Shown: positions 47,113 to 56,895, numbered from the stretch's first letter. The stretch is DNA of 64,000 nt from Pseudomonas sp. ACN8 (GCF_002303925.1 NZ_MRCS01000001.1:62001-126000), one strand, 5' to 3'. Notes: generated by a model not told the origin, from the sequence alone. A program made the numbers and translations.

Positions 47113-48330
47113 TCAGCTTGCAGCTTGCGGATGAGACTCAGTGGTCGCGCCGTTGCGGGCGATCACGGTCAGGATCGACAGCGCGGCGATCACCAGCCCC
47201 GGTGACGTTGCCAGCAGCACGCCAGTGGTGCCGGCACCGGCGGCGAGGATCTGGCCGGCGGCCAGGGGACCTGCCACCGAACCGAGCCGGCCGATGGCCA
47301 CGGCCGCGCCGACTCCGGTGGCGCGCACCGACGTCGGGTAGGAAGGAGGCGCCAGTGCATACAGCACAAGCTGTGCGGCCATGACGAACAACCCGACGGC
47401 AAACCCGGCGATGGCCATCGGCACGATACCCACTGACAGGCCGACCCCGGCCAGCGCCGCCAACACCCCGGCGTACACGAACAGGACCACTTTCAGGCCG
47501 TTGCAGCGGTCCAGCATCACCCCGCCGAGCAGCGAACCCATGGCGCCGCCGATGTTGAACAGCATCTGCACCATGCCTGCCTGGGGCTTGGTGAAACCCT
47601 GTTCCAGCAACAGCGAGGGCAGCCAGTTGAGCAGCATGTACATCACGGTCAGGGTGAAGAAGTAGCTCAACCACAAGGCCAGCGTGCAGCGTGCGCGTCC
47701 TTCGCCGAACAGCGCCTGGGCGGTGGACGACCGTGGGCTGGCGGTCGTGACGTGTTGCTGGCGAAACGCCGTGGATTCGGGCAGCAGCAGGGCCATCAGC
47801 GGCACCACCAGCAAGGGCGTCAGACCGCCGATGATAAAGGTGGTTTGCCAGTGTTCACTGGAAAACATCGCCACCACGGCCGCCAGCGCGCCGCCCAGGG
47901 GTACGCCGCAGTACATGACGCTGATGGCGGTGCCGCGATGGCGCTCGCTCACGGCCTCGGCACACAGGGCAATCAGGTTGGGCAGGGCGGCACCCAGGCC
48001 CAGGCCGGTCATGAAGCGCACCAGCAGCAGGCTGGAATAGCTCTCGACATAGGCAGTGCAGAGCGAGAAGACGCCGAACAGCAGTACGGCGCCGACGAGG
48101 ATTTTCTTGCGGCCGATACGATCGGCCACCCAGCCGCCAAAAAACGCACCCGGCAGCAGGCCGATGATCCCGGTGCTGAACACCCAGCCCATCATCTTCG
48201 GGTCCAGGGCAAAGCTCTGGCGCAATCCCGCGGCAGCGGTGCCGGCAGCCTGCAGATCGAACCCCTCGATCAGCGCAACGATAAAGCACAAAGCGATTGT
48301 CAGCGTCGAGCGACGCGATGGACTGTCCAT
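47113..48330 (-). CDS. MFS transporter of the aromatic acid:H+ symporter type
   Basis: 405 residues, twelve helices. AAHS/MhpT-type marks: IVALIEGFDLQAAGTAA (acidic residue in helix 1), GGWVADRIGRKKILVGAVLL between helices 2 and 3, and RFMTGLGLGAALPNLIAL. These carry aromatic acids such as hydroxyphenylpropionate or benzoates. Placed at the edge of the ferulate cluster and divergent from an OprD-type porin gene, it is the probable inner-membrane importer of ferulate or a related acid. Confidence 0.88.
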   Translation of the reverse strand: MDSPSRRSTLTIALCFIVALIEGFDLQAAGTAAAGLRQSFALDPKMMGWVFSTGIIGLLPGAFFGGWVADRIGRKKILVGAVLLFGVFSLCTAYVESYSSLLLVRFMTGLGLGAALPNLIALCAEAVSERHRGTAISVMYCGVPLGGALAAVVAMFSSEHWQTTFIIGGLTPLLVVPLMALLLPESTAFRQQHVTTASPRSSTAQALFGEGRARCTLALWLSYFFTLTVMYMLLNWLPSLLLEQGFTKPQAGMVQMLFNIGGAMGSLLGGVMLDRCNGLKVVLFVYAGVLAALAGVGLSVGIVPMAIAGFAVGLFVMAAQLVLYALAPPSYPTSVRATGVGAAVAIGRLGSVAGPLAAGQILAAGAGTTGVLLATSPGLVIAALSILTVIARNGATTESHPQAAS

Positions 48331-48661
48331 GGGTGTACCTCATTGTTGTTTTTGTTGTGGAGTCGAGCCATCCCGTTGCACTCCGGCACGCTGGATGTAA
48401 TGGCTGGCGATTAAGATAACAAATATAACTAAAAAATGAACGACCTCTTAAAAGGCACGATCCTCTGAATTAAAGCCTTTAAAAACAATCGATTAATTGA
48501 TTTATGATGATCTTGTTGAAAAATAGATAACAATATTAATGTTCGATTATCGGCTATCTGCGATTGACGATCACCCTCGGCTGTTTCCATTCTCTGTCCA
48601 CGAAGCCGATTGCCCTGTGGTCGTCAGGCATCCAGCACAACAATAAAAATGGATATCGAAC
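48331..48661. other. AT-rich divergent promoter region (transporter/porin)
   Basis: 331 bases between divergent genes, AT-rich at 48415-48555. It includes quasi-palindromes such as ATCGATTAATTGAT (48488-48501), similar in composition to the MarR operator region upstream of ech at 50673. It may hold a further site for the same regulator. Confidence 0.4.
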
Positions 48662-49984
48662 ATGCCAAAACACCCCGTCAACGCCGATGCAGCGGCGTCA
48701 GTTTCCTGTGTGTCCCGTGTTAATCCAGGATTGCTCCTGGCGCTTCTCGGCTTCAGCGTCCTGCCCTCAACATCGCGAGCAGAGGGGTTTATCGAGGACA
48801 GTCACGCCAACTTGACCCTGCGCAATTACTACATGGACCGTGACTACAAGGACGGCGGCGCCAAGACGGCTGCACGGGAGTGGGCCCAGGGTTTCATCCT
48901 GGGCGTGGAGTCGGGGTTTACCGAAGGCGTTGTGGGATTCGGTCTGGACGTTCGCGGGTTGCTGGGGGTCAAGCTCGACTCTGCGCCGCATCGTAGCGGC
49001 ACCGAGTTGTTGCCGGTGTCGGCCAGCGACAAGCGCGCGGCGGATGAATATTCACGGCTCGCCCCGACGGCCAAACTAAGATTTGCCCAATCCACGGTGA
49101 AGAGCGGCGATGTCTCGATTTTCCTGCCGTTCGCTTTCGCCAGCCCATCGCGACTGTTGCCACAGACCTTTCGCGGCACGACCCTCAGTTCCAAAGATAT
49201 CGAGGGCCTGACCCTCAACACCGGTTACATCGATCGCATCAACAAGCGCGATTCCACGGACTATCAGGCCATGAGCATCGCCTCGCCAAACCGGCGATTC
49301 AACGGCGCCGCCACCACCTCGCATCTGGCGTACGTAGGGGGCGATTATCAGGTCAACAAAGAACTCAGTCTGCGCGCCTACCATGCCGAGGTGACTGACC
49401 TGTACCAACAGGACACCCTGGCATTGCTGCATAACCTGCCGCTCGGCGACGGCGTGTTCACCAGCGACTTGCGCAGCTTTTTCAGCCGCGAGGATGGCAG
49501 CGCCAAGGCGGGCAGGGTGGACAATCGCAACCTCTCGGCGTTGTTCGGCTACCGCCTCGGCGGGCACCGTGTGAGCCTCGGCTACATGCATTCCAGCGGC
49601 GACACGGCGACGCCCTACATCTCCGGCACGGAGTTGATGGGCATGAGCGAACAGACCATGGCTTCGGATTTTCTCAACGCCAGGGAGCGCACCTGGCAAG
49701 CGATCTATGACTACGACTTCGTGGCGTCCGGGGTGCCCGGTTTGAAGGGAAGGTTGCGTTACGTACGCGGCGACAATATCGAGTTGGCCGCCTACAACGC
49801 CGAGGACCGCAAGGAGCGCGAATTCCAGATGGAACTGGGTTATGTGATTCAGAGCGGCCCGCTGAAAAACGTCGGGCTGTTGGCGCGCAAGGCGATCTAT
49901 CGCAATGACTTCCCGAGCGGTACGGCGTTTCGTGATGAAAACCAGACCCGCTTCCAGGTGCTCTATACCTTGCCGATCTGGTAA
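48662..49984 (+). CDS. OprD-family outer-membrane porin
   Basis: 440 residues. Signal peptide with NPGLLLALLGFSVLPSTSRA. The mature protein opens with EGFIEDSHANLTLRNYYMDR, the OprD-family signature, and ends LYTLPIW with the aromatic terminal residue of barrel proteins. The eyelet-type basic segments and SRLAPTAKLRFAQSTVKSG are also typical. OprD-type channels take up small organic acids; here ferulate, vanillate or similar is suggested by the neighbouring catabolic genes. Confidence 0.92.
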   Translation: MPKHPVNADAAASVSCVSRVNPGLLLALLGFSVLPSTSRAEGFIEDSHANLTLRNYYMDRDYKDGGAKTAAREWAQGFILGVESGFTEGVVGFGLDVRGLLGVKLDSAPHRSGTELLPVSASDKRAADEYSRLAPTAKLRFAQSTVKSGDVSIFLPFAFASPSRLLPQTFRGTTLSSKDIEGLTLNTGYIDRINKRDSTDYQAMSIASPNRRFNGAATTSHLAYVGGDYQVNKELSLRAYHAEVTDLYQQDTLALLHNLPLGDGVFTSDLRSFFSREDGSAKAGRVDNRNLSALFGYRLGGHRVSLGYMHSSGDTATPYISGTELMGMSEQTMASDFLNARERTWQAIYDYDFVASGVPGLKGRLRYVRGDNIELAAYNAEDRKEREFQMELGYVIQSGPLKNVGLLARKAIYRNDFPSGTAFRDENQTRFQVLYTLPIW

Positions 49985-50045
49985 GCCCGGGTTCTTCGAT
50001 GTTCCCCGCCGGCCGCACCTTCTGGAGCGTGCCGGCAGCCTGCGT

Positions 50046-50534
50046 TCAGTCCTGGTAGACCTTTCTCAGCAAGCGCAGCAGCTCCTCGCGTTCCTCGCCG
50101 GTCAGCGATGAAGTGGAGTCGAAATCGCTTTGCGCGGCGATCTGCTTGAGCTCCTTGAGCAAGGTTTCGCCGGTCTTGCTCAGGAAGATTCCGTAGGAGC
50201 GTTTGTCCGGCTTGCAACGCACCCGCACCGCCAGCGCGCGGCTTTCCAGTTTATTGAGCAGCGGCACCACCTGCGGCGGCTCGATGGCCAGGGCCCGGGC
50301 CAGGTCGGCCTGCATCAGCCCTGGATTCTGATCGATGATTGCCAAGGCCGAGAACTGCGCAGGGCGCAGGTCGTGGGCCGACAGGCGACCGATCAGGTTC
50401 TGGAACAGTTTGAGTTGGGCGCGCCGCATCGCGTAGCCGATCAGGTCATCCAGTGCCGAATCCAGCGGTGCCTGCAGCTCGGCGGTGGCGGACGGGGACT
50501 CGCTCTGGTCGGCGAGGGGGGAAGGCTTGGCCAT
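50046..50534 (-). CDS. MarR-family regulator of the ferulate genes
   Basis: 162 residues. Winged helix-turn-helix: LRPAQFSALAIIDQNPGLMQ, ADLARALAIEPPQVVPLLNK and the wing VRVRCKPDKRSYGIFLSKTG. It diverges from the ech-vdh-fcs operon, where MarR-type repressors (FerR/CouR type) are known to respond to hydroxycinnamoyl-CoA thioesters. A perfect inverted repeat overlapping the ech promoter is a good candidate target. Confidence 0.88.
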   Translation of the reverse strand: MAKPSPLADQSESPSATAELQAPLDSALDDLIGYAMRRAQLKLFQNLIGRLSAHDLRPAQFSALAIIDQNPGLMQADLARALAIEPPQVVPLLNKLESRALAVRVRCKPDKRSYGIFLSKTGETLLKELKQIAAQSDFDSTSSLTGEEREELLRLLRKVYQD

Positions 50535-50672
50535 TGCGGGTGAATCCTGAAGAAGTGGAGGTTAACAAGTGTATCCAGTTTGCCGGGGTTGGCCGCTGAT
50601 AGCTACGCCCGCCGTTCAGGGCGATGGGTTCGGAGGATATTTGCGGGCGAATAAAAATGGTTAATTCGATTA

Positions 50673-50709
50673 ATAGTTAATTGACATAACTATATGAGTC
50701 CTTTAATTT
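50673..50709 (+). promoter_or_regulatory. ech promoter with overlapping MarR-type operator
   Basis: ATAGTTA and TAACTAT (50673-50679, 50687-50693) form a perfect inverted repeat spaced by seven bases. A consensus -35 box TTGACA (50681-50686) lies inside it, with TAATTT as -10 (50704-50709) 17 bases further. Repressor binding here would block RNA polymerase directly. It is 38 bases before the ech start codon. Confidence 0.65.
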
Positions 50710-50746
50710 CCAGTCATCTTCAAGCCAAGAACAAGAGAGCAATGCC

Positions 50747-51577
50747 ATGAGCAACTACGAAGGTCGCTGGACAACCGTCAAGGTCGAGATCGAAGAAGGC
50801 ATCGCCTGGGTCATTCTCAATCGTCCGGAAAAACGCAACGCCATGAGCCCGACACTCAACCGGGAAATGATCGATGTGCTGGAAACCCTGGAGCAGGATC
50901 CGGCGGCCGGCGTGCTGGTGCTGACCGGTGCCGGCGAAGCCTGGACCGCGGGTATGGACCTCAAGGAATACTTCCGCGAAGTGGACGCGGGCCCGGAGAT
51001 CCTCCAGGAAAAGATCCGCCGCGAAGCCTCGCAATGGCAATGGAAACTGCTGCGCATGTACACCAAGCCGACCATCGCCATGGTCAACGGTTGGTGTTTC
51101 GGTGGCGGCTTCAGCCCGCTGGTGGCTTGTGACCTGGCGATCTGCGCCGACGAAGCGACCTTCGGCCTCTCGGAAATCAACTGGGGCATCCCGCCGGGCA
51201 ACCTGGTGAGCAAGGCCATGGCCGACACCGTGGGCCATCGTCAGTCGCTGTACTACATCATGACCGGCAAGACCTTCGGTGGGCAGAAAGCCGCCGAGAT
51301 GGGCCTGGTCAACGAAAGCGTACCCCTGGCGCAATTGCGTGAAGTCACCGTGGATCTGGCGCGCAACCTGCTGGAGAAAAACCCGGTGGTGCTGCGTGCG
51401 GCCAAGCATGGCTTCAAGCGCTGCCGCGAGCTGACCTGGGAGCAGAACGAGGACTACCTGTACGCCAAGCTCGACCAGTCGCGCCTGCTCGACACCGAAG
51501 GTGGCCGCGAGCAGGGCATGAAGCAGTTCCTCGACGACAAGAGCATCAAGCCCGGTCTGCAGGCCTACAAGCGCTGA
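50747..51577 (+). CDS. ech: Hydroxycinnamoyl-CoA hydratase-lyase (feruloyl-CoA to vanillin)
   Basis: 276 residues. Crotonase fold: VILNRPEKRNAMSPTLNREM, LTGAGEAWTAGMDLKEYFRE (oxyanion and CoA-binding part), then CFGGGFSPLVACDLAICADE and FGLSEINWGIPPGNLVSKAM. The sequence matches the HCHL/Ech group (276 residues in pseudomonads), with GMDLKEYF and SEINWGIPPG conserved. It hydrates feruloyl-CoA and cleaves it to vanillin and acetyl-CoA. First gene of the operon. Confidence 0.95.
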   Translation: MSNYEGRWTTVKVEIEEGIAWVILNRPEKRNAMSPTLNREMIDVLETLEQDPAAGVLVLTGAGEAWTAGMDLKEYFREVDAGPEILQEKIRREASQWQWKLLRMYTKPTIAMVNGWCFGGGFSPLVACDLAICADEATFGLSEINWGIPPGNLVSKAMADTVGHRQSLYYIMTGKTFGGQKAAEMGLVNESVPLAQLREVTVDLARNLLEKNPVVLRAAKHGFKRCRELTWEQNEDYLYAKLDQSRLLDTEGGREQGMKQFLDDKSIKPGLQAYKR

Positions 51578-51660
51578 GACTGATCGCCGGGTGCCTGTCC
51601 GCCCCGGCGCTCTGCATCGCTCGAATGAATTCCCGATAAAGACAATAAAGAGGAATCACC

Positions 51661-53109
51661 ATGCTGGACGTGCCCCTGCTGATTGGCGGCCAGTCGCTGC
51701 CTGCCCGCGACGGTCGGACCTTCGAACGTCGCAATCCGGTGACCGGTGAACTGGTATCGCGGGTAGCCGCCGCCACCCTGGAAGATGCCGACGCCGCAGT
51801 GGCTGCCGCCCAGGCCGCGTTTCCCGCCTGGGCCGCCCTGGCGCCCAATGAACGTCGCACCCGTTTGCTTAAAGCGGCCGAGCAGTTACAGGCGCGCAGC
51901 GACGAATTCATCGCGGCGGCCGGCGAAACCGGGGCCATGGCCAACTGGTACGGATTCAACGTGCGGCTGGCGGCCAACATGCTGCGTGAAGCGGCGTCGA
52001 TGACCACCCAGATCAATGGCGAAGTCATCCCCTCGGATGTGCCGGGCAGTTTTGCCATGGCCCTGCGCCAACCCTGCGGCGTGGTGCTGGGGATCGCCCC
52101 GTGGAACGCCCCGGTGATTCTCGCCACCCGCGCCATCGCCATGCCGCTGGCGTGCGGCAATACCGTGGTGCTCAAGGCTTCGGAGCTGAGCCCGGCGGTA
52201 CACCGCCTGATCGGCCAGGTCTTGCAGGATGCCGGACTGGGCGATGGCGTGGTCAACGTTATCAGCAATGCTCCGGCCGATGCGGCGGCGATTGTCGAAC
52301 GGCTGATCGCCAACCCGGCGGTGCGGCGGGTCAACTTCACAGGTTCAACCCATGTCGGGCGTATCGTTGGCGAACTCTCGGCGCGCCACCTCAAACCAGC
52401 GCTGTTGGAGTTGGGCGGCAAGGCGCCGTTGCTGGTGCTCGATGATGCCGACCTGGATGCAGCGGTGGCGGCAGCTGCCTTCGGCGCGTACTTCAATCAG
52501 GGTCAGATCTGCATGTCCACCGAACGGTTGATCGTCGATGCCAAGGTCGCCGACGCCTTTGTCGAAAAGCTGGCGGCCAAGGTCGAGACCCTGCGGGCGG
52601 GTGATCCTGCGTTGGCGGATTCGGTGCTCGGTTCGCTGGTGGATGCCAGTGCCGGAACGCGCATCAAGGGGTTGATCGACGATGCCCTGGCCAAGGGCGC
52701 GCGTTTGGTGGTCGGCGGGCAACTGGACGGCAGCATTTTGCAGCCGACCCTGCTTGATGGCGTCAACGAGAGCATGCGTCTGTATCGCGAAGAGTCCTTC
52801 GGCCCGGTGGCGGTATTGCTGCGCGGGGAGGGCGATGAAGCGTTGCTGCGCCTGGCCAACGATTCCGAGTTCGGGTTATCGGCGGCGATCTTCAGTCGCG
52901 ATACCGGGCGCGCCCTGGCGCTGGCCCAACGGGTCGAGTCGGGCATCTGCCATATCAATGGCCCGACCGTGCACGACGAAGCGCAAATGCCTTTCGGCGG
53001 GGTCAAGTCCAGCGGCTACGGCAGCTTTGGCGGCAAGGCGTCCATCGAGCATTTCACCCAGTTGCGCTGGGTCACCTTGCAACATGGACCGCGGCATTAC
53101 CCGATCTGA
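51661..53109 (+). CDS. vdh: Vanillin dehydrogenase
   Basis: 482 residues. Aldehyde dehydrogenase superfamily: NAD loop FTGSTHVGRIVG, catalytic Glu in LLELGGKAPLLVLDDADLDA and nucleophile Cys284 in FNQGQICMSTERL. The gene sits between ech and fcs as in known ferulate operons and has close length to Pseudomonas Vdh. It oxidises vanillin (and related benzaldehydes) to vanillate. Ribosome site AGAGGA precedes the start. Confidence 0.93.
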   Translation: MLDVPLLIGGQSLPARDGRTFERRNPVTGELVSRVAAATLEDADAAVAAAQAAFPAWAALAPNERRTRLLKAAEQLQARSDEFIAAAGETGAMANWYGFNVRLAANMLREAASMTTQINGEVIPSDVPGSFAMALRQPCGVVLGIAPWNAPVILATRAIAMPLACGNTVVLKASELSPAVHRLIGQVLQDAGLGDGVVNVISNAPADAAAIVERLIANPAVRRVNFTGSTHVGRIVGELSARHLKPALLELGGKAPLLVLDDADLDAAVAAAAFGAYFNQGQICMSTERLIVDAKVADAFVEKLAAKVETLRAGDPALADSVLGSLVDASAGTRIKGLIDDALAKGARLVVGGQLDGSILQPTLLDGVNESMRLYREESFGPVAVLLRGEGDEALLRLANDSEFGLSAAIFSRDTGRALALAQRVESGICHINGPTVHDEAQMPFGGVKSSGYGSFGGKASIEHFTQLRWVTLQHGPRHYPI

Positions 53110-53198
53110 ACCGCAGAAATAACAATAAAAAGGCGGCAGCCACCACCATGCCCATTCGTGCGGCCTGGTGGTAGCGTGCCTTGATGGAGAACAAGCAC

Positions 53199-55082
53199 GT
53201 GAGTTCCGAATTCAGATCGCAACCCCACACCGAGGCTAGTGCGCCGCGCTACCGTCACGTGTCCATCGGTCGCGCAGCGGTCGAGGTGAAAGAACAGCAG
53301 GGCGCGTTGCACATGCGTTCCCTGGAGCCATTGGCCGACTATCCGCCGCGACTGCTCGACCGTCTGGTGCATTGGGCCCGGGTGCGTCCCGAGCAGACTT
53401 TCATCGCCGCCCGACAGGCCGACGGTGAGTGGCGTCGGGTCAGTTACGCGCAGATGCTCGACAGTGTCCGGGCCATCGCCCAAAGCCTGTTGAGCTACGG
53501 CCTGTCGGCAGACAAACCGCTGGTGCTGCTCTCGGGCAATGACATCGAACATTTGCAACTCGCGTTCGGCGCCCTGTATGCGGGCATTCCCTACTGCCCG
53601 GTGTCGCCGGCCTATTCGCTGCTGTCCCAGGATTTCGCCAAGCTGCGTCACGTCTGCGACCTGCTGCAACCCGGCCTGGTGTTTGTCAGTGATGCCGCAG
53701 CCTACCAGCGTGCCATCGATGCCGTGCTGCCGGTTGAAACGCCCATGATTACCGTCCGGGGCGAAGTCGCAGGACGCCACCAGGTCAGCTTTGCCAGCCT
53801 GCTTGAGCAGCCGGGCGCTGCCGAGGCCGAAGCCGCGTTTGCCAGCACGGGGCCAGACAGCATCGCCAAGTTCCTGTTTACCTCCGGCTCGACCAAACTC
53901 CCCAAAGCGGTGATCACCACCCAACGCATGCTGTGCTCAAACCAACAGATGCTGTTGCAGACGTTTCCGGTGTTCGGCGAAGAACCGCCGGTGCTGGTGG
54001 ACTGGCTGCCGTGGAACCACACCTTCGGCGGCAGCCATAACGTCGGCATCGTGCTCTACAACGGTGGCAGTTTTTACCTGGACGACGGCAAGCCCACGGC
54101 GCAGGGTTTCGCGCAGACCCTGCGTAATCTCAAGGAAGTGTCGCCCACCGCCTATCTGACCGTGCCCAAGGGCTGGGAAGAGCTGGCCTCGGCACTGGAG
54201 CAGGACGCGGAACTGCGGGAGATCTTTTTCAAACGCATCAGCCTGTTCTTCTTTGCTGCGGCCGGCCTGTCGCAAAGTGTCTGGGACCGTCTCGACCGCG
54301 TCAGCGAACAGCACTGCGGTGAGCGTATCCGCATGATGGCCGGGCTCGGCATGACCGAGGCTTCGCCGTCCTGCACCTTCACCACCGGGCCGTTGTCCAT
54401 GGCCGGTTATGTCGGCCTGCCGGCGCCCGGTTGCGAGGTGCGCCTGGTGCCGGTGGACGGCAAACTGGAAGGGCGTTTTCGTGGGCCACACATCATGCCC
54501 GGCTACTGGCGGTCAGCGCAGCAGACCCTCGAAGCGTTTGACCCCCAGGGCTTCTACTGTTCCGGCGATGCACTCAAACTCGCCGACCCGAGGGATCCGC
54601 AATTGGGGCTGATGTTCGACGGGCGCATCGCCGAAGATTTCAAGTTGTCATCCGGGGTGTTCGTCAGCGTCGGGCCGTTGCGCAGCCGCGCGGTGCTCGA
54701 AGGTTCGCCCTATGTCCAGGACCTGGTGGTGACCGCGCCGGATCGTGAATGCCTGGGCGCGCTGGTCTTTGCGCGGATGTTTGAATGTCGACGGCTGTCA
54801 GGGCTGGCGGCCAGTGCCAGTGACGCCGAAGTGTTGGCCAGCGCGCAGGTACGGGAGTGGTTCGCCGGCTGGTTGCAGCGACTCAATCGCGAGGCCACGG
54901 GCAATGCCAGTCGGCTGGAATGGATCGCCTTGCTCGATGAGCCGGCGTCCATCGACCGGGGGGAAATCACCGACAAGGGTTCGATCAATCAGCGTGCGGT
55001 ATTGCAGTGGCGCGCGGAACAGGTCGAGGCGCTGTATCGCGGGCTCGATCCGGCCATCCTGCGCGCCGGGGCGAAGTCGTGA
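53199..55082 (+). CDS. fcs: Feruloyl-CoA synthetase
   Basis: 627 residues from the GTG at 53199, chosen because GGAG lies nine bases upstream; an in-frame ATG at 53184 has no good ribosome site and would add five residues. ANL superfamily: phosphate loop FLFTSGSTKLPKAVITT, ATP motif GLGMTEASPSCTFT and ribose-binding Asp in FYCSGDALKLAD. It activates ferulate, p-coumarate or caffeate with ATP and CoA, supplying the substrate of Ech. The gap before it has a GGTGG-containing inverted repeat but no clear terminator. Confidence 0.93.
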   Translation: MSSEFRSQPHTEASAPRYRHVSIGRAAVEVKEQQGALHMRSLEPLADYPPRLLDRLVHWARVRPEQTFIAARQADGEWRRVSYAQMLDSVRAIAQSLLSYGLSADKPLVLLSGNDIEHLQLAFGALYAGIPYCPVSPAYSLLSQDFAKLRHVCDLLQPGLVFVSDAAAYQRAIDAVLPVETPMITVRGEVAGRHQVSFASLLEQPGAAEAEAAFASTGPDSIAKFLFTSGSTKLPKAVITTQRMLCSNQQMLLQTFPVFGEEPPVLVDWLPWNHTFGGSHNVGIVLYNGGSFYLDDGKPTAQGFAQTLRNLKEVSPTAYLTVPKGWEELASALEQDAELREIFFKRISLFFFAAAGLSQSVWDRLDRVSEQHCGERIRMMAGLGMTEASPSCTFTTGPLSMAGYVGLPAPGCEVRLVPVDGKLEGRFRGPHIMPGYWRSAQQTLEAFDPQGFYCSGDALKLADPRDPQLGLMFDGRIAEDFKLSSGVFVSVGPLRSRAVLEGSPYVQDLVVTAPDRECLGALVFARMFECRRLSGLAASASDAEVLASAQVREWFAGWLQRLNREATGNASRLEWIALLDEPASIDRGEITDKGSINQRAVLQWRAEQVEALYRGLDPAILRAGAKS

Positions 55083-56320
55083 ACACAGACGGGCAGTACT
55101 CGGCCTTTGCCGATGCGGCGATTTTCGATGCGGTGCGAACGCCCTGGGTGGACCTCGGCGGGGCACTGGCCGAGGTGTCGCCGATCGACCTTGGCATCAA
55201 GGTCGGGCGCGAAGTACTGGCGCGCGCGAAAGTCGACCCGCTGGCGGTAGACAGTGTGCTGGCGGGCTCCATGGCCCAGGCCAGCTTCGATGTCTACCTG
55301 CTGCCTCGGCACATCGGCCTCTACAGCGGCGTGGCGCAATCGGTTCCGGCACTGGGGGTGCAGCGCATCTGCGCCACCGGTTTCGAACTGCTGCGCCAGG
55401 CCGCCAGGCAACTGGATGACGGCGTGCAATTGGCCCTGTGCGTGGCCACCGAATCGATGTCGCGCAATCCGATTGCGGCCTATACCCATCGAGGCGGTTT
55501 CCGCCTTGGTGCGCAAGTGCAGTTCAGGGATTTTCTCTGGGAAGCGCTGTACGACCCGGCTCCCGGGGTGGACATGATCACCACCGCCGACAACCTTGCG
55601 CGGCGTTATGGGCTGAGTCGCGAAGCGGTGGACGCCTACGCCTGTGCCAGTCATCAGCGAGCGTTTGCGGCACAACAAGCGGGCTGGCTGGCACCCGAGA
55701 TCGTTGCCGTGGGGCCTCAGGCATTTGAGTTGCAAGGCTATCAGCCACGGGGCATCCGCCTGTCACGCGGTGTCGTGACGGTGAGTGAAGACAGCCACCC
55801 GCGGCCTGGTGAGATCGCAGCGTTGGCCCGGTTGCGCAGCGTGCACGAAGGCGGGGTGCAAACCGCCGGCAACAGTTGTGCGGTGGTCGATGGCGCGGCG
55901 GCTGCTTTGGTCGGGCGCGCTTCGGCCTGCCGGGATACACCGTTGACCTTGCTGCGGGCCAGCGCGGTGGTCGGGGTGGCGCCAGAGTTCATGGGCATCG
56001 GTCCGGCACCGGCTATTCGCCTGCTGCTGCAGCGCAGCGGCTTGAGCCTGGAGCAGATCGACCGCTTTGAAATCAACGAAGCCCAGGCCGCCCAGGTGCT
56101 GGCGGTGGCTCAGGAACTGGAGCTGGATTGTTCGCGTCTGAACGTCCAGGGTGGTTCGTTGGCACTCGGCCACCCCTTGGCCGCCAGTGGCTTGCGTCTG
56201 GTGCTGACCCTGGCCCGACAACTGCGTGAGCACAATCTGCGTTACGGCGTCGCCGCAGCCTGTGTTGGCGGCGGGCAGGGCATGGCGCTATTGATCGAGA
56301 ATGCGGCCTGGCGTGCCTGA
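55079..56320 (+). CDS. Thiolase (acetyl-CoA acetyltransferase family)
   Basis: 413 residues from the GTG at 55079, which overlaps the fcs stop by four bases (GTGA). Thiolase active sites are complete: nucleophile Cys in VQRICATGFELLRQ, His in GGSLALGHPLAASGLR and the second Cys in AACVGGGQGMALL. Thiolases (named aat) are found beside ech-vdh-fcs in other pseudomonads, where they may serve an alternative beta-oxidation route; their need in ferulate breakdown is unclear. Confidence 0.9.
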   Translation: MNTDGQYSAFADAAIFDAVRTPWVDLGGALAEVSPIDLGIKVGREVLARAKVDPLAVDSVLAGSMAQASFDVYLLPRHIGLYSGVAQSVPALGVQRICATGFELLRQAARQLDDGVQLALCVATESMSRNPIAAYTHRGGFRLGAQVQFRDFLWEALYDPAPGVDMITTADNLARRYGLSREAVDAYACASHQRAFAAQQAGWLAPEIVAVGPQAFELQGYQPRGIRLSRGVVTVSEDSHPRPGEIAALARLRSVHEGGVQTAGNSCAVVDGAAAALVGRASACRDTPLTLLRASAVVGVAPEFMGIGPAPAIRLLLQRSGLSLEQIDRFEINEAQAAQVLAVAQELELDCSRLNVQGGSLALGHPLAASGLRLVLTLARQLREHNLRYGVAAACVGGGQGMALLIENAAWRA

Positions 56321-56442
56321 TGCCTCATCGGTTGAGCGGGGGGGATCCGCTGGTCAGTTCATTTTGTCGTCTTGCCCGGCAATGCCAAGCTAGGTGTTCG
56401 ACTACTACGTTGAACGGCTACGTTGGGCAGCAAGGAGACATC

Positions 56443-56895
56443 ATGACGGTCAAGCGAATGGACAACATCGGCATCGTGGTAGAAGACCTCGACACCGCCA
56501 TCGAGTTCTTCACCGAACTCGGCCTCGAGTTCGAAGGGCGCGCGCCCATCGAAGGCGACTGGGCAGATGGCGTCACCGGATTACGTGACATGCGCGTCGA
56601 GATTGCCATGATGCGTACGCCGGACGGTCACAGCCGGCTCGAGTTATCCCGATTCCTCGCACCCCCTGTGGTCGCCGATCACCGCAACGCCCCGGTGAAC
56701 GCCCTCGGTTACCTGCGTATCATGTTCACCGTGGAAGACATCGACGACACGCTCGCCAGGCTCCACAAACTCGGCGCGCAGCTCGTCGGCAAAGTGGCCC
56801 GGTACGAAGATGTGTATCGACTCTGCTACATACGGGGGCCCGAAGGCATTCTCATCGGGCTTGCCCAGGAGCTCGGGCAGCACGCTTCTCGATGA
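56443..56895 (+). CDS. VOC (glyoxalase/dioxygenase) superfamily protein
   Basis: 150 residues from the ATG at 56443, with AAGGAG six bases upstream. Two beta-alpha-beta-beta-beta modules: MDNIGIVVEDLDTAIEFFTE and LGYLRIMFTVEDIDDTLARL, ending RLCYIRGPEGILIGLAQELG. A metal site is plausible (the Glu of PEGILIGLAQE in the second module and an acidic residue in the first), but the classic first-module His is absent. Role unknown; possibly lyase or resistance type. Located 122 bases after the thiolase gene. Confidence 0.8.
   Translation: MTVKRMDNIGIVVEDLDTAIEFFTELGLEFEGRAPIEGDWADGVTGLRDMRVEIAMMRTPDGHSRLELSRFLAPPVVADHRNAPVNALGYLRIMFTVEDIDDTLARLHKLGAQLVGKVARYEDVYRLCYIRGPEGILIGLAQELGQHASR

Noticed and set aside
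53110..53198. Terminator between vdh and fcs
   Set aside because: CCACCACCA and TGGTGG segments can pair, but the stem is short, the loop is long and no T-run follows; the genes most likely share one transcript.
56320..56442. Upstream extension of the VOC protein
   Set aside because: The frame is open back to 56320, but the added residues have no motif and the ATG at 56443 has an AAGGAG site at ideal spacing.
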